A stretch of 64,000 nucleotides of DNA. Origin: Phoenix dactylifera. Lineage: Eukaryota > Streptophyta > Magnoliopsida > Arecales > Arecaceae. The translations under genes were made by a program, and so were the position numbers. A model generated the notes under the pieces. It was not told where the DNA came from and made no database searches. It worked only from the letters and a program-made list of their open reading frames with translations. Within the stretch, counting starts at the first letter, position 1. Each line of letters opens with the position of its first letter. The stretch is taken from the NCBI RefSeq assembly GCF_009389715.1, contig NC_052399.1, positions 4,294,938 through 4,358,937 on the forward strand, in the 5' to 3' direction. This document shows positions 33,075 through 43,694 of this stretch, piece by piece.

Positions 33075-33290
33075 CTTAATACGGCGAATGTTGCACGGGT
33101 GCTCATTCTGGATTCACCTTCTCTGTTGCATTGCACCCAGAACAGAACCCGAAAGCGTTTCGGTTTGGGACTGACTCTTAATACGGCGAATGTTGCACGG
33201 GTACTCATTGTGGATTCACTTTCTCTGTTGCATAACTTGCATTTGCACCCAGAGCAGAACACCAAAGCGTTTCGGTTTGGGACTGACTCT
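33075..33290. repeat. Tandem duplication (102-bp and 114-bp units)
   Basis: Unit 1 (33,075-33,176) and unit 2 (33,177-33,290) both run from CTTAATACGGCGAATGTTGC to AAAGCGTTTCGGTTTGGGAC. Unit 2 has a 12-bp insertion and a few substitutions. Confidence 0.88.
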
Positions 33291-35258
33291 GATGCATAAG
33301 GATTTTCTGAATTATGTGACAGTTGTTCGAGTAACTGATTTTTAAAAACTGTTTTAAGCCTTCCATAACTTATCTAGTATCAGGTAATTTATCAAAAATG
33401 GTATGAATATCTATTGGCTTGGAGGAGCAACCTCTTTCATTAGCAGCATGTAACAACTTTTATTATGCCATCTAGTTGTAGTATTGGTTTTTTGGTATCT
33501 CTCTAAGAGGAAGATGCGTATTGAGTGGTCAAAGGATTGCATTTCATTCCTGTATCAATGAATGTGAAGATTAAACGAAGGAATGGAGACGGGGCATTTG
33601 GTTGGTGGGAAGAGATGAGGGGGCCCGGGTAGGCAGGGTGGCCTGCCTCCAGGAATGGGGTCCTCGGTTTTCCATTACGTTTTGCTTTTCTGCTTCCGCG
33701 CGTTACAGCCAAAAGTTGGTTGGCAAGATCTCTCTAAGGGAAGAGAAGCTGGGAAGGGACCAGAGGAGGCAGGACATAAAAAAGAGGATCCAACCAGTAT
33801 CTACATCCAACCAAAAATATTATATATTTTGGAAACAGAAATCATTTCCTTGTTTGCCGTTTGAACGTGTAACAGGAAGGATTTTACTTATATTATTTTA
33901 TGGGCCCTTCGAACCTTTTATAACTACCATGATGCCTTCTGATACCTTTTCTCCCCCAATATATTATTCCCCATAAACAATATAAGGCTAGTGCTAAGAA
34001 TTATGGACTTGGTCGGCAAGTCAGAGGTGCATAATGCAACCGAAAGAAATAAAAAAAGGGGGATGGCCGGTGGGATGAACTAAATTAGATTTAAAAAGCT
34101 CACAAATTCTCAGAAGAAGTTGACCGAATTGGATCCTACATCAATATGCGAAGGGAAATGAAATGTCAAGGTCCTGCAAATAATTTTGTATGCAAAGTAA
34201 GATTGGTTTCGTAAAAGCCTAACAGTCTAGGTGAGCTAGAAAGCATTACAAAGTAGGCACTAATCAGACTGGCCTATTCCAGAAGTAATGTTCTGAAAGC
34301 TCTCCCTGGATTCTATTTCTAAAAGGACCAGATATGCACAATCTTTCTTAGCCCCTTCCTTGGCGGAGCAAGCCGCTATGGCAAATGGTCTTTAAAATGA
34401 GTTCCAAAAAGTGACGTGCTTTCATCCCGGCATAGTTAATTTTAAAGAATAGCAGAGTTCATCATTATGAGCTGATGTAGCCTTTAGCTTCAGTAACGTA
34501 AACCCATCTCTCTCGACTGTACAGAGAACTTCATCCTGCCACATGGCACAAGAGGACTGAGTAGGACTTGTGGACTTCGATTCAACGCACAGGATGGTTA
34601 CATGCCAGTGCACGTTTCATATGCACTAATGGTTATATACCAGTGCACAGTTCCTTGAAAATAAGCATGTATTGTATTCCTCCTCGGAGATAGTTTTATA
34701 GCATCCAAGTTTTTGAGGATTGAGTGATCCAATATTTCCATGATTCATCTAATTGGAGAGAAGAAAGATTTTCTTTAAGCTGCTCAACTCGAATCTCTTA
34801 AAAGATAACCAGAAGAAGAAGGAAGGAATCAAGAAAGTAAGGCTTTAAGTCTCTTTTTCTTTCATTGATCTTTCCATCTCTTAAAATGAGGTATATAGTA
34901 CCTATTGATAATACTAGTGAGGTCCCGCTTTTATAATTTGGGTTGGATTTCTCTTCTAATTTGAATAGGACTAGATATCCTAAAATAAATATAATTAATA
35001 AAAATATTTTGGAAAAAAACTAAAATTTTTGAGAAGGTAGATCTCGATTTCTTCATCAACTATACCTTTTGTCGCTCCATTGGATTCTTCTCGAATAGAG
35101 AGCTACGCATGCTCAAAGTTTATCCGAAAAGGTAAACTTACGGTTTGACCCGTTCGTTTCGGAGCCTAAACGATGGAATTTCGGTCCGATTCAAGGGATT
35201 GACCCAAAGTTGTAGATCTCGAAAAGATACTTAAGTTCAAAAAAAAGATCATCTCAAT

Positions 35259-35400
35259 CAAAGTATTCTACACCGAATCTGGTGATCCTTCTAAATACTC
35301 GTAGTGGCCAAAGTATTCCACATCAAGTTTGGTGATCCTCCTGAATACTCGTGGTGATCAAAGTGGTCCACATCGAGTTCGGTAATCCTTCTATATCGGC
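35259..35400. repeat. Three tandem copies of a 50-bp unit
   Basis: Units begin at 35,259, 35,309 and 35,359 with CAAAGTRKTCYACA, followed by a GGTRATCCT block. The last unit is partial. The surrounding sequence resembles retrotransposon leader or LTR DNA, but I could not define an element. Confidence 0.75.
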
Positions 35401-36427
35401 GATTGAACTCTGTCTCTTCCACCGTTTGGTTGTCCTGATAAGTAGTCGTATACAGTATAAATCTATGGACAATCTATCCTCACTCTCCAATTGGAGCTGC
35501 AAACCAGTAGCAGATTGAATTCTCCCCTCTACATTGGTAGCAAAGGGCGACGACAGTGAATATGTATTGCATTCATCAAAATATAGGAGCTAGCGTCAGA
35601 CTATCACAAGCTTGGATATTATGCATCCATATAGCTAGATCGGTGAACACCTAACATGGCCCTGCCTAAGATAAAGCAGTGCACTCGTCAAACAACTCTT
35701 AACATGCGTACATAGAAGAGTTCGATCGAGGAAAGGATCGACATGCTTTAATGCCACATTGCTAGTTAATGGGTTCACATGCTCAACCAGCACGTCGAGG
35801 AAGGAAAAGGGGACGCCTACTTGCCGTGTGCGAGGGAGAGACAGGTGGGATCTTTTAATGCGGCACGGATGCGGCATGCACTCTCCCCCCCAACCCTGTA
35901 CTCCTTAACCCCGAGCACGCCGAGACCTTTACAGTTTAGTCACCTCTCCCAGCCCTTTCCCAGCTCCCCAGCTCATGTGACCAAAACAGCCATCTTGGTA
36001 GACGAGGGCTCTTCTCCTGCCGAGCACCTTATTATCACTCTCGCATGCAAATACTATTTTGTGTTGAGTCATGGATATCGATCGCTCTATATTTTGAATT
36101 GCTGCAATGTTGATCTTGTATTTTCTACAATGCTCAAATAAGTTCAAAATCCATCCAATTCCAATTAAAATTTGCGGTGATTGCACATAATAATTAATGA
36201 CTCATCTACACCTCTCGCTGCTGTTTTGATGCACGTAGAAAATGCAAGATTGATATGCAGTAATAATTCGAAATGCAGATGTAAGAGAGTATTCACTTTT
36301 AACCGCTACAATTCCAACATTTTTATATTGCACATGTTAAAATCACCGCTTGTCACATAAGCTTAAGCTTATAAGATGAGGTAGTATATTTTATATTTTC
36401 TTATACTTCTCCTCATATGGCCGGGTA

Positions 36428-36653
36428 CGAACTTTTCTTTCTTTTTCTTTCTTTTTTTTTTTTTTTTTTTTTGCTAATGCGGGTGGATCATACCTTACGG
36501 GTACAGATACACCCAATAAAGTCAAAAAATAGGATACCTCGGAGTGCCAAAGGCAGCTCCCCATCTTCAGTTCACGAGGTGCCTCCGGAATGATGAGCTA
36601 CATACGCAGCCACCCAATCCGCAGCACCATTAGCTTCCGTCGAACTTTTCTTT
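36428..36653. repeat. 13-bp target-site duplication pair around the truncated LINE
   Basis: Identical CGAACTTTTCTTT copies lie at 36,428-36,440 and 36,641-36,653. Confidence 0.85.
36441..36640 (-). mobile_element. Severely 5'-truncated LINE insertion with poly(A) tail and 13-bp target duplication
   Basis: On the minus strand it reads EANGAADWVAAYVAHHSGG, then LPLALRGILFFDFIGC. This is the C-terminal RNase H-like end of plant LINE ORF2, with one TGA stop inside. It is followed by an A-rich tail (plus-strand T run, about 36,441-36,472). CGAACTTTTCTTT flanks the insertion on both sides (36,428-36,440 and 36,641-36,653), as expected for target-primed reverse transcription. It lies about 400 bp upstream of the kinase start codon. 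Confidence 0.85.
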
Positions 36654-36910
36654 AATGGATGAGTCCAACATATGAATTTTTTTTAATAATGAAGTTAACG
36701 AGTGTGGAGACAGGGTTCGAACTCAATACCTCTTCTTTGATATCATGTTAAAATCACTACTTATTTCAAAAGCTTAAGCTTATAGGATAAAAATAGATTT
36801 ATTTATATATTTTATATTTTTTTACAGCACTAAACACGCCAAGTAATCCCACAATTACAAAAGTGCCACCGATCCCCTTCAAACATGACGCTACACTGAG
36901 AAGCTACTGC

Positions 36911-36918
36911 TATTAAAG
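36911..36918 (+). promoter_or_regulatory. TATA-like box of the kinase gene
   Basis: TATTAAAG lies about 125 bp upstream of the ATG at 37,042, in a plausible core promoter position. No other TATA-like word fits better close by. Confidence 0.35.
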
Positions 36919-37041
36919 GGCGAGCCAGCGTTTTGAGACGTAAAAGCAACAAGCTAGCCATACAAGACCACAAGCCATGGCTGTTGCATAAGAGGAGCCG
37001 GAGAAGGCTCTTCCATATATCAACATACCAAAAAATATATC

Positions 37042-38558
37042 ATGGCGACTAGCCGAGAGGAGTCCGACTACGACAGCAGCTGCTCTTCCTTCACGGTGCC
37101 GGACTCCCGCCGGAGCTTGGGGAGCTCGAGCTCCGTGTCGGTGCGCTCCTACCGCTGCTGCACAGCGCGGCACAAGCCCCACAAGGCCAACCAGGCCGAA
37201 TGGGAGGCCATCCGGAGGGTCCAGGCCGCCGCGGGCCGCGTGGGGCTCGATCACTTCCGCCTCGTGCGCCGCCTCGGGAGCGGCGACCTCGGGAACGTGT
37301 ATCTGTGCCAGCTCCGGGACCCCAAGTTCTCCGGGTGCCTCTACGCCATCAAAGTGGCGGACAAGGAGGCCCTCGCCTTCCGGAAGAAGCTCCAGAGGGC
37401 GGAGACCGAGAGGGATATCCTCCGAACGCTCGATCACCCCTTCCTCCCCACCTTGTATGCCGAGTTCGAGGCGGCGCACTACTCCTGCCTTGTCATGGAG
37501 TTCTGTCCCGGCGGTGATTTGCACGTCGTCCGACAACGTCAGCCGGGAAGGCGTTTCACCATCTCTTCTTCTAGGTATTTATATATATACGTATGCTCCG
37601 TTCCCTCTCCCTTTTCCTTCTATATAGATTTCATTATCTCTTCTGTGCTCTTCTGGATTCCACCTCATGATAAGAGGAAAAGCTAAATGAGTGTACTATA
37701 CGTAGGTTTTATGCCGCGGAGACGCTGCTGGCTCTGGAGTACCTCCACATGATGGGGGTGGTGTACAGGGACCTGAAGCCGGAGAATGTGCTTGTTAGGG
37801 ATGATGGCCACATCATGCTCTCCGACTTCGATCTCTCCTTACAATGTCATGTCGTCCCGAGGCTTCTGAGGCAGAGGCTCGACCCCAAGCCGGCCGAGAA
37901 GAAGGCCAGGGGCTCGAGCTCATCTTGCGTGCCGCCAATGCAGCCGGTGCTCTCTTGCTTCTACGGCGGGGCGGTCGAGAGCGAGAAGCAGAAGGCGAGG
38001 CCCGCAGCACCGGAGACGATCGCGAAGGAGGATGGTTTCGACCCCGAGCTCGTGGCCGAGCCGATCGCTGCCCGGTCCGCATCGTTTGTGGGCACGCACG
38101 AGTACCTCGCGCCGGAGGTGATCTCCGGCGCAGGCCACGGGGGCGCCGTGGATTGGTGGACCCTCGGGGTGTTCTTGTATGAGATGATGTACGGGAGGAC
38201 GCCGTTTAAAGGCGAGGACAATGAGAAGACGCTCGTCAACATCATCAAGCAACCACTGACTTTTCCCAAGGTGGCGACGTGCGGTAAGGAGCTGGATGAG
38301 ATACTAAGAGCTCAGGACCTCATAAGCAAGCTCTTGGTGAAGAACCCCAAGAGGAGGCTTGGGAGCTTGAAGGGCGCCGCGGAGATCAAGAGGCACGAGT
38401 TCTTCAAGGGAGTGAACTGGGCTCTCATTCGGTCCGTGAAGCCCCCTGAGGTCCCCAGAGATCTGAGGAGAACCAGGAGCAGAGCCCCCGTCCAAAAACT
38501 CAGCAAGAAAGAGAGGGACGAGCGTTACCACATCCCTCAACATTTTGATTACTTCTAA
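37042..38558 (+). CDS. AGCVIII serine/threonine protein kinase, PINOID/PID2 type
   Basis: PINOID-type AGCVIII kinases phosphorylate PIN auxin carriers at the plasma membrane and set auxin flow. The two exons are 37,042-37,574 and 37,706-38,558, giving 461 residues. Residues 79-84 are the glycine loop GSGDLG. Lys104 in YAIKV is the ATP-binding lysine. YRDLKPEN at 198-205 is the catalytic loop. DFD at 218-220 replaces DFG, the plant AGCVIII hallmark. An insertion with a Cys/Ser-rich stretch separates DFD from the activation segment [12 protein letters not shown]. The C-terminus ends FDYF, a PIF-like tail. The single 131-bp intron falls before FYAAE. The first exon is GC-rich. It could instead be grouped with D6PK-like AGC1 kinases. 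Kinase and subfamily are secure; the exact orthologue is not. Confidence 0.92.
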
Positions 38559-39307
38559 GCGCTCGTTTATTGTATGTACTTTAATAACCTGGTAGCAAGG
38601 CAAGTGATGATGTAAAGAACCGTGGTTATAGCTGTCCACTAATCCACTGATTTACTCCTAGAAGTAATTAATAGAGAGAAGATTATTTTCTTATTGTAAT
38701 CACTAATTAATTGCATAATCTCACACACTCACATACAAAGACACGCACACACAACAAGCATACACAGGGCAAACTTTTCGCTTTTCGCTTTTGGCTGTGA
38801 AAAGAGCTAGCAGTCCCGGATGAATAAGACTGAACATACCAAAGTTATGTTGGTATCCTCATCCGCTTGTATCATGGATGACCCCAGAAAAAGTTTAAAG
38901 AGAAAGATGAACATTACAATTAGCATCATCCATGTCGAAGGCTTAATGCATGCTGTCGGGGACCCCACTAAAAGAGATGCTATTTGTTTGTTAAAAGTTG
39001 TTAGCTAGCTAGTTTTAGCAAAAGAAAAAAAGGAAAAGTTGTTAGCTAGCACGGACACGCGCGCAAGGAAAAGTTATGGATTGAATAAAACTAAATTTAT
39101 AGTTCTGAAACTTAGAAAAGGCAAAGTGAAGGTTTAGTTACTTCGATGCAACTTCTCCTCCTACTATCACCCCCAAGAAAAAACTACTCTTTGGGAGGTG
39201 CCCAGGCACGAGAAGAGCAATGCTAGAAAGAAATGTTGGCAATGAATACAGCTGACAGTTTGCAGGAGGAATGACTATGAAATACATAAAACCAAGTGGT
39301 CATTATG
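38559..39307. other. Kinase 3' flank
   Basis: It holds the 3' untranslated region of the kinase and AT-rich DNA up to the retrotransposon target site. No gene was seen. Confidence 0.45.
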
Positions 39308-39312
39308 ATATC

Positions 39313-41527
39313 TGTGAAGACCCGAACTGAAGTCGGCAAGGAGTGCCGACTTCAGTTGGGTCATCGTGGTTTGTCCACGAAGACCACGCCGGCCGAACGG
39401 CCAGCGAGATCTCCGCACGCCCTTCCCCTCTCTCCCTCTCCCTCTCTCCCTCTCTCTCTCTCTCGCTCTTTCTCTTCTCTGAGAGCCCCAACCCTTGTTC
39501 CATTTCATTTTTCCTCCTCATTTTCCCCTTCTTCTAGAGACGGTCGCCGGAGCCGTAGGCGTCGCCGGAGCCGCCATCGCCGCCGGAGAAGCCACTCGTC
39601 GACCGCCGGAGGTGAGAAAGACTACACATTTACTGTTTTATGGATTTAAGAGGGGAAAGAATAAGGTTAGGTTAATCAATTTCATGCCCTGTTTCGGAAA
39701 GACATTTTTTTTTTTAGATCGACCGGCCGACGGTGGCCGGCCGGGGTCAATCCGGCCGAAATGGGTTCGGCCGGAGGTGGGTGACGGGGGGCCGGGCTTC
39801 CAGCCCTGGTCTCCCTCTCTTTCCTCCCTTTTTCTTCCTCTCTCTCTCTCTCCTTCTTCTCTCTTTCTTCCCGTTCGGTGCCGCCTGTGAAGGTGGGGTA
39901 GCCGACGGCGGCTGGCCGAGCACGCCGCCGAGGACCACGGTCGGCCGCCGAGGGCCGACCACCAGCCACCTTCTTCTTCTTCTTCTTCTTCTTCTTCTCC
40001 TTCTTCCTCTTCTTCTTCTTCCTCTTCTTCTTCTTCTTCCGCCGGCTGGGTGCTTTCCTTGCATCATTTTCTGTGCCCTGTTGGTGTCTCAAACCAGGCA
40101 CAGATGAGCTTTGGGTGTTTCCTTTGCATCGAAATCCGTGCCTTAAGGGTGAACCAGACTTTGAACCGGGTTTAAATTGTGAACCGATTCCACCTATTCC
40201 ATGAATGGGTTTTGTTATGGTCTGATCAGACCTGGTTTGGGTTGGGCTAGGGGTCTGTGTTGGGCTGAGTCGGGCCAAATTGGAACTGTGGGCTGGTTTG
40301 GGTTGGGCCCGAAATCTGATCCGGACCTGTTATCTGGTTTGGTTCAATTGGGCCTAATCTGTTTGGGCCACAATTGACTTGGGTTTAAAGGATCCTGATT
40401 TTAGGGTCTATGTTCGATCTTAGGGGCCCATTCTTAGATCCATGAACTTAGAAATTTAAGGGATTGGGAATAGTTTAAATTATGTTTCTTAGTTAATTAA
40501 ATAATTAATGTTTGTGTTTTAATCAGGGGTTCGTGATATCAGTGGCAGAAATTTTTAAGCGAACCCAGGTAGGTAACCTTGCTTAAAGTATGATTTACAT
40601 GTACTATGCATATGTGTGATTATTTCCAGCATATTGGTATGTTTTATATTCTTGGCATCATTAATATTTAGAAGCATGTTTTTGATCTGAAAATCTATTA
40701 TGCATATATATTGGTTTTGAAAACTTATGTTTATATTAAGTTTGATTGTTGGAATTTGTGGATGTGATTTTGGAGACCGCGTGACTATTGTCTAGGATTC
40801 CCGCCAATGGGGTGGAAACGTTGGCCCTGTCGACTTGTATGAGGAGCTAGTTCCGGCACTATGGGGTGTTTTGGCTCTGCGGAGCATGCTCTGAGGAGCA
40901 GAGATTGGGGCACCCTGGGGTGCAGCACTGCGGTGCAGGGCTCCATTTGGAGCAGAGTGTTGACACTTCGGTGTGACCATGCCACTGGGTGATGTGGCCG
41001 TAGTCATGCGGTAGAGCTGTGGATTATGTTATGCGTGATATGATAGACTGAAATGGTATATATATATATATTACTTGAGTATCGGATTGGTTTGCGGATC
41101 ATCACATTTATTGTGCACATGACCTGTAGTTACATTGCATATGCTTTAATACATGTTATCGTGACTTTATACATGTTGTTACCTACTGAGCTGTTGTAGC
41201 TCATACCTGTTTTTGACATAATTGCAGGAGATGATTGATGGGGGATTCGGGAGGAGAGGACTTATGACATTGGACATAGATAGATTTAAATTCATTTTGT
41301 CATAAGTAATTGATCTTGTAAATAAATGTTACCAACTTTATTTGAGACATTTGAAATTGAATTATTGATTTGATTATCATAAATGATAGATTTTTAGTAT
41401 TGATATTGTGATCTGATGTTGTGACTTGAGTGTCTGATTATTCAGCCTTGCACGCCCGTGCGGTCCGCCGTGCGGGTGTGCGGCGTCTGGCGCGTCCCGG
41501 GCCTAAGTTCGGGTTCGGGGCGTGACA
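39313..41527 (+). repeat. Left LTR
   Basis: It has TG...CA ends, CT and CTT microsatellites, a T tract, a TA run near 41,060, and a perfect 14-bp hairpin near its start. All long open frames in it are repeated in the right LTR and look like low-complexity artefacts. Confidence 0.95.
39325..39357. repeat. Perfect 14-bp hairpin at the LTR 5' end
   Basis: AACTGAAGTCGGCA and TGCCGACTTCAGTT are fully complementary around the 5-nt loop AGGAG. The same hairpin is in the right LTR at 43,707-43,739. Confidence 0.9.
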
Positions 41528-41534
41528 GATTTAT

Positions 41535-41546
41535 TGGTATCAGAGC
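41535..41546 (+). other. Primer-binding site for initiator tRNA-Met
   Basis: TGGTATCAGAGC lies seven bases after the left LTR. It is the complement of the 3' end of plant initiator tRNA-Met, the usual primer for this class. Confidence 0.9.
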
Positions 41547-43440
41547 TTAGGTTTCAGATTCCTAGGGAGTGTGTTTGAAATAGTTAGACGGAGCTTAAGT
41601 TTAGGATCTTTAGGATTCGTCGGAAAGTTTGAGAGATGGGTAGACATTAGGCCATTAGACGAAGGTATTTATTTGCTTTTATTATTGATAAATTTGTGTT
41701 ATTTTATCAGAATTTTGAAATGCTAAAATTAGAATGCAACCTAATTATGGTTGTTACCAAAGTGTGAATAAGCTACTATGAGAGTTTTCTTGGTGGAGCA
41801 ATTTGTATTTCAAGTTATGATTAATTAGATTTTGACTAAATTAAGTGAAGGAATATTAATCATGAGATATTATCGTGCAATGTAATTATTTTGGAAGTTT
41901 AACTTGATATCAGGCACTGTGGATATTGCTTCTAGTTGAAGTTAATTATTTTGGTGGCAAATTAAGATTCATCTATAAAAAAAAAAAAATGTTTAAAGTT
42001 TGGACTAGAAAATATTTTTTGAAATCTGTATGTGGATCATGCATGGAACTCGTATATAGAAGGAAAATATACTTGGGGATGAGACTTAAGAATTTTTATT
42101 TGGCTCTACTTGAGACTTGAAACAATTAAGATTGATATTTTGATGGAAAGTCAATTAGTACGTCTTGAGAATATTAGAGTATTAAAATATTTTTGGGTTG
42201 GTCGAAGATAGGACCTCTTTGATTTGGAAAAGTTCTTGATGGTTTTTCTTGTTAATGAAAAATTTCGTTGGAAAGTATAGTGTTTTTGATTTTGATCAAT
42301 ATGGATATCATTGTGTTATTAGTAGATTCTTTTATCTGCAATATATATTAAAAAAAATATATAAATAGGAACTATTACTAAAGTGATGAAATAGTTAATG
42401 AGTTTGTGGTGTTTTGAATAGATTCTCTAAGTCTAGTAGTTTACAAGATCCCAAAATGTTTGCAGTACTGCAAATAAAAATATTTTACTTATTTGAGGAG
42501 TTGATCTCAATGTAAAATCATAGAGCTTATATCTGGGTGAAAATTTTCTTTGTAAATCTTTAAACTAGATTATTAGATTCTTGTGAATTAAATATTTATA
42601 AATCAAGGCCATGAGTTGATTATGGATTTTGTCTCACCATATGAGAAATGCAAGTGGGATTTCATGAGAGGCCCAAACAAGTTTAGCCTAAAAGAAAAGA
42701 TTCGGGATGATTGAGTAAGCTCATGAGTAAGTTAATCTAGAATCTTTTAATCGAAGCTTAGAATAAATATCAACTTGTATAATGGAATTGTTAAGGAAAA
42801 CTAGAATTGGCTTAGTTCAAATTTGGATCTAGAATATGATTACTTGATTATATGATGGTACAAATATGACAACTATCTCAAGGGTTAATCATGACCTAGT
42901 TCTACTTGGAAATTTGAAATTTGGAGTTTCTTAGTCTTAATGCAAAGTGATACTTTAGTTAGAAATCATTGTGACTTTAGAGAATTAAATGAATTAAATC
43001 AAAGTGTGCAGCGGAAGTCTGGTGGTTTGACTTATTTTGAAACTGGTTAAGATCATTAATATTTGATCTAAAAGGCATTATGATGAAATACTTGAGTTAG
43101 TTTCAGGAGAATGTTGTTGATTCTATGGATGATCTAAAGGTAGCTATGTAATTTTCACTAGTGGATCTTCTATTGTTGACAACTTTTGGGAGAATCTTGG
43201 GCATGTTAAATTTAGCATTTACGATTGATGATTCCTTGGTTGGTCTTAGACTTGGAATGTTTTAACATGGATCTCTTATTTGTTGGAATGATGTGGGAGA
43301 AAGAAGAGAAGAAAAGAAAAAAAAATGATTATAGAATATTAAGAGCATTTGATACTAAAGATTTCTTCTATTTCTGTCAAGCCAATTATGATCTCTGTGT
43401 AGAATCAAGAGAAATTAATTTCTTGGGATATAATTATGGC
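41547..43440. other. Internal non-coding region of the LTR element
   Basis: It is AT-rich and I recognise no gag or pol motif in any frame. It probably holds packaging and leader sequence, or degraded coding DNA. Confidence 0.55.
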
Positions 43441-43454
43441 ATTTTTATCTAAGG

Positions 43455-43646
43455 TTGGAAGTTTGGAATTCTTTTGAAGGAGATCAAAAGAACTTACTAC
43501 GTGTGGTAAATATAAAGGACCAAGTCTTGAGGAGGCGCACAATTCCTTATGTCAAGGTCCAGTGGAACAATCATAGTGAGAGAGAAGCCACCTGGGAGCT
43601 GGAGGAGGAGATGAGAGAGAAGTATCCAGCCTTGTTCTCGGATTGA
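43455..43646 (+). pseudogene. Chromodomain tail of a gypsy integrase
   Basis: VLRRRTIPYVKVQWNNH, then a SEREATWELEEEMREKYP segment and a stop, is the C-terminal chromodomain end of Tekay/Del-type integrases. In autonomous elements it helps target insertion to chromatin. Here everything upstream of it in pol is missing, so the ATG at 43,455 is incidental. Confidence 0.85.
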
Positions 43647-43694
43647 GGTATGTTTTTAATTTCGAGGACGAAATTTCTTTTTAGTTGGTTAGAG

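Larger units (their letters stand above)
29437..36427. other. Gene-poor region between ATP10 and the kinase
   Basis: No gene was recognised on either strand over 7 kb. It includes the ATP10 3' end, a purine-rich GGTGG/GAGG segment at 29,730-30,220, and tandem repeats at 33,075 and 35,259. The open frames are short, unrelated to families I know, and lack supporting splice structure. Confidence 0.5.

Noticed and set aside
33602-33976. 124-codon frame near a CATTTGGTTGG word
   Set aside because: No family resemblance; possibly transposon debris, but both ends could not be defined.
36913-37536. 207-codon minus-strand frame opposite kinase exon 1
   Set aside because: Shadow of a GC-rich coding exon.
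39682-40278. 198-codon minus-strand frame and related frames in the left LTR, with twins in the right LTR
   Set aside because: They translate CTT/CT microsatellites in LTRs; poly-Lys/Arg runs, no domain.
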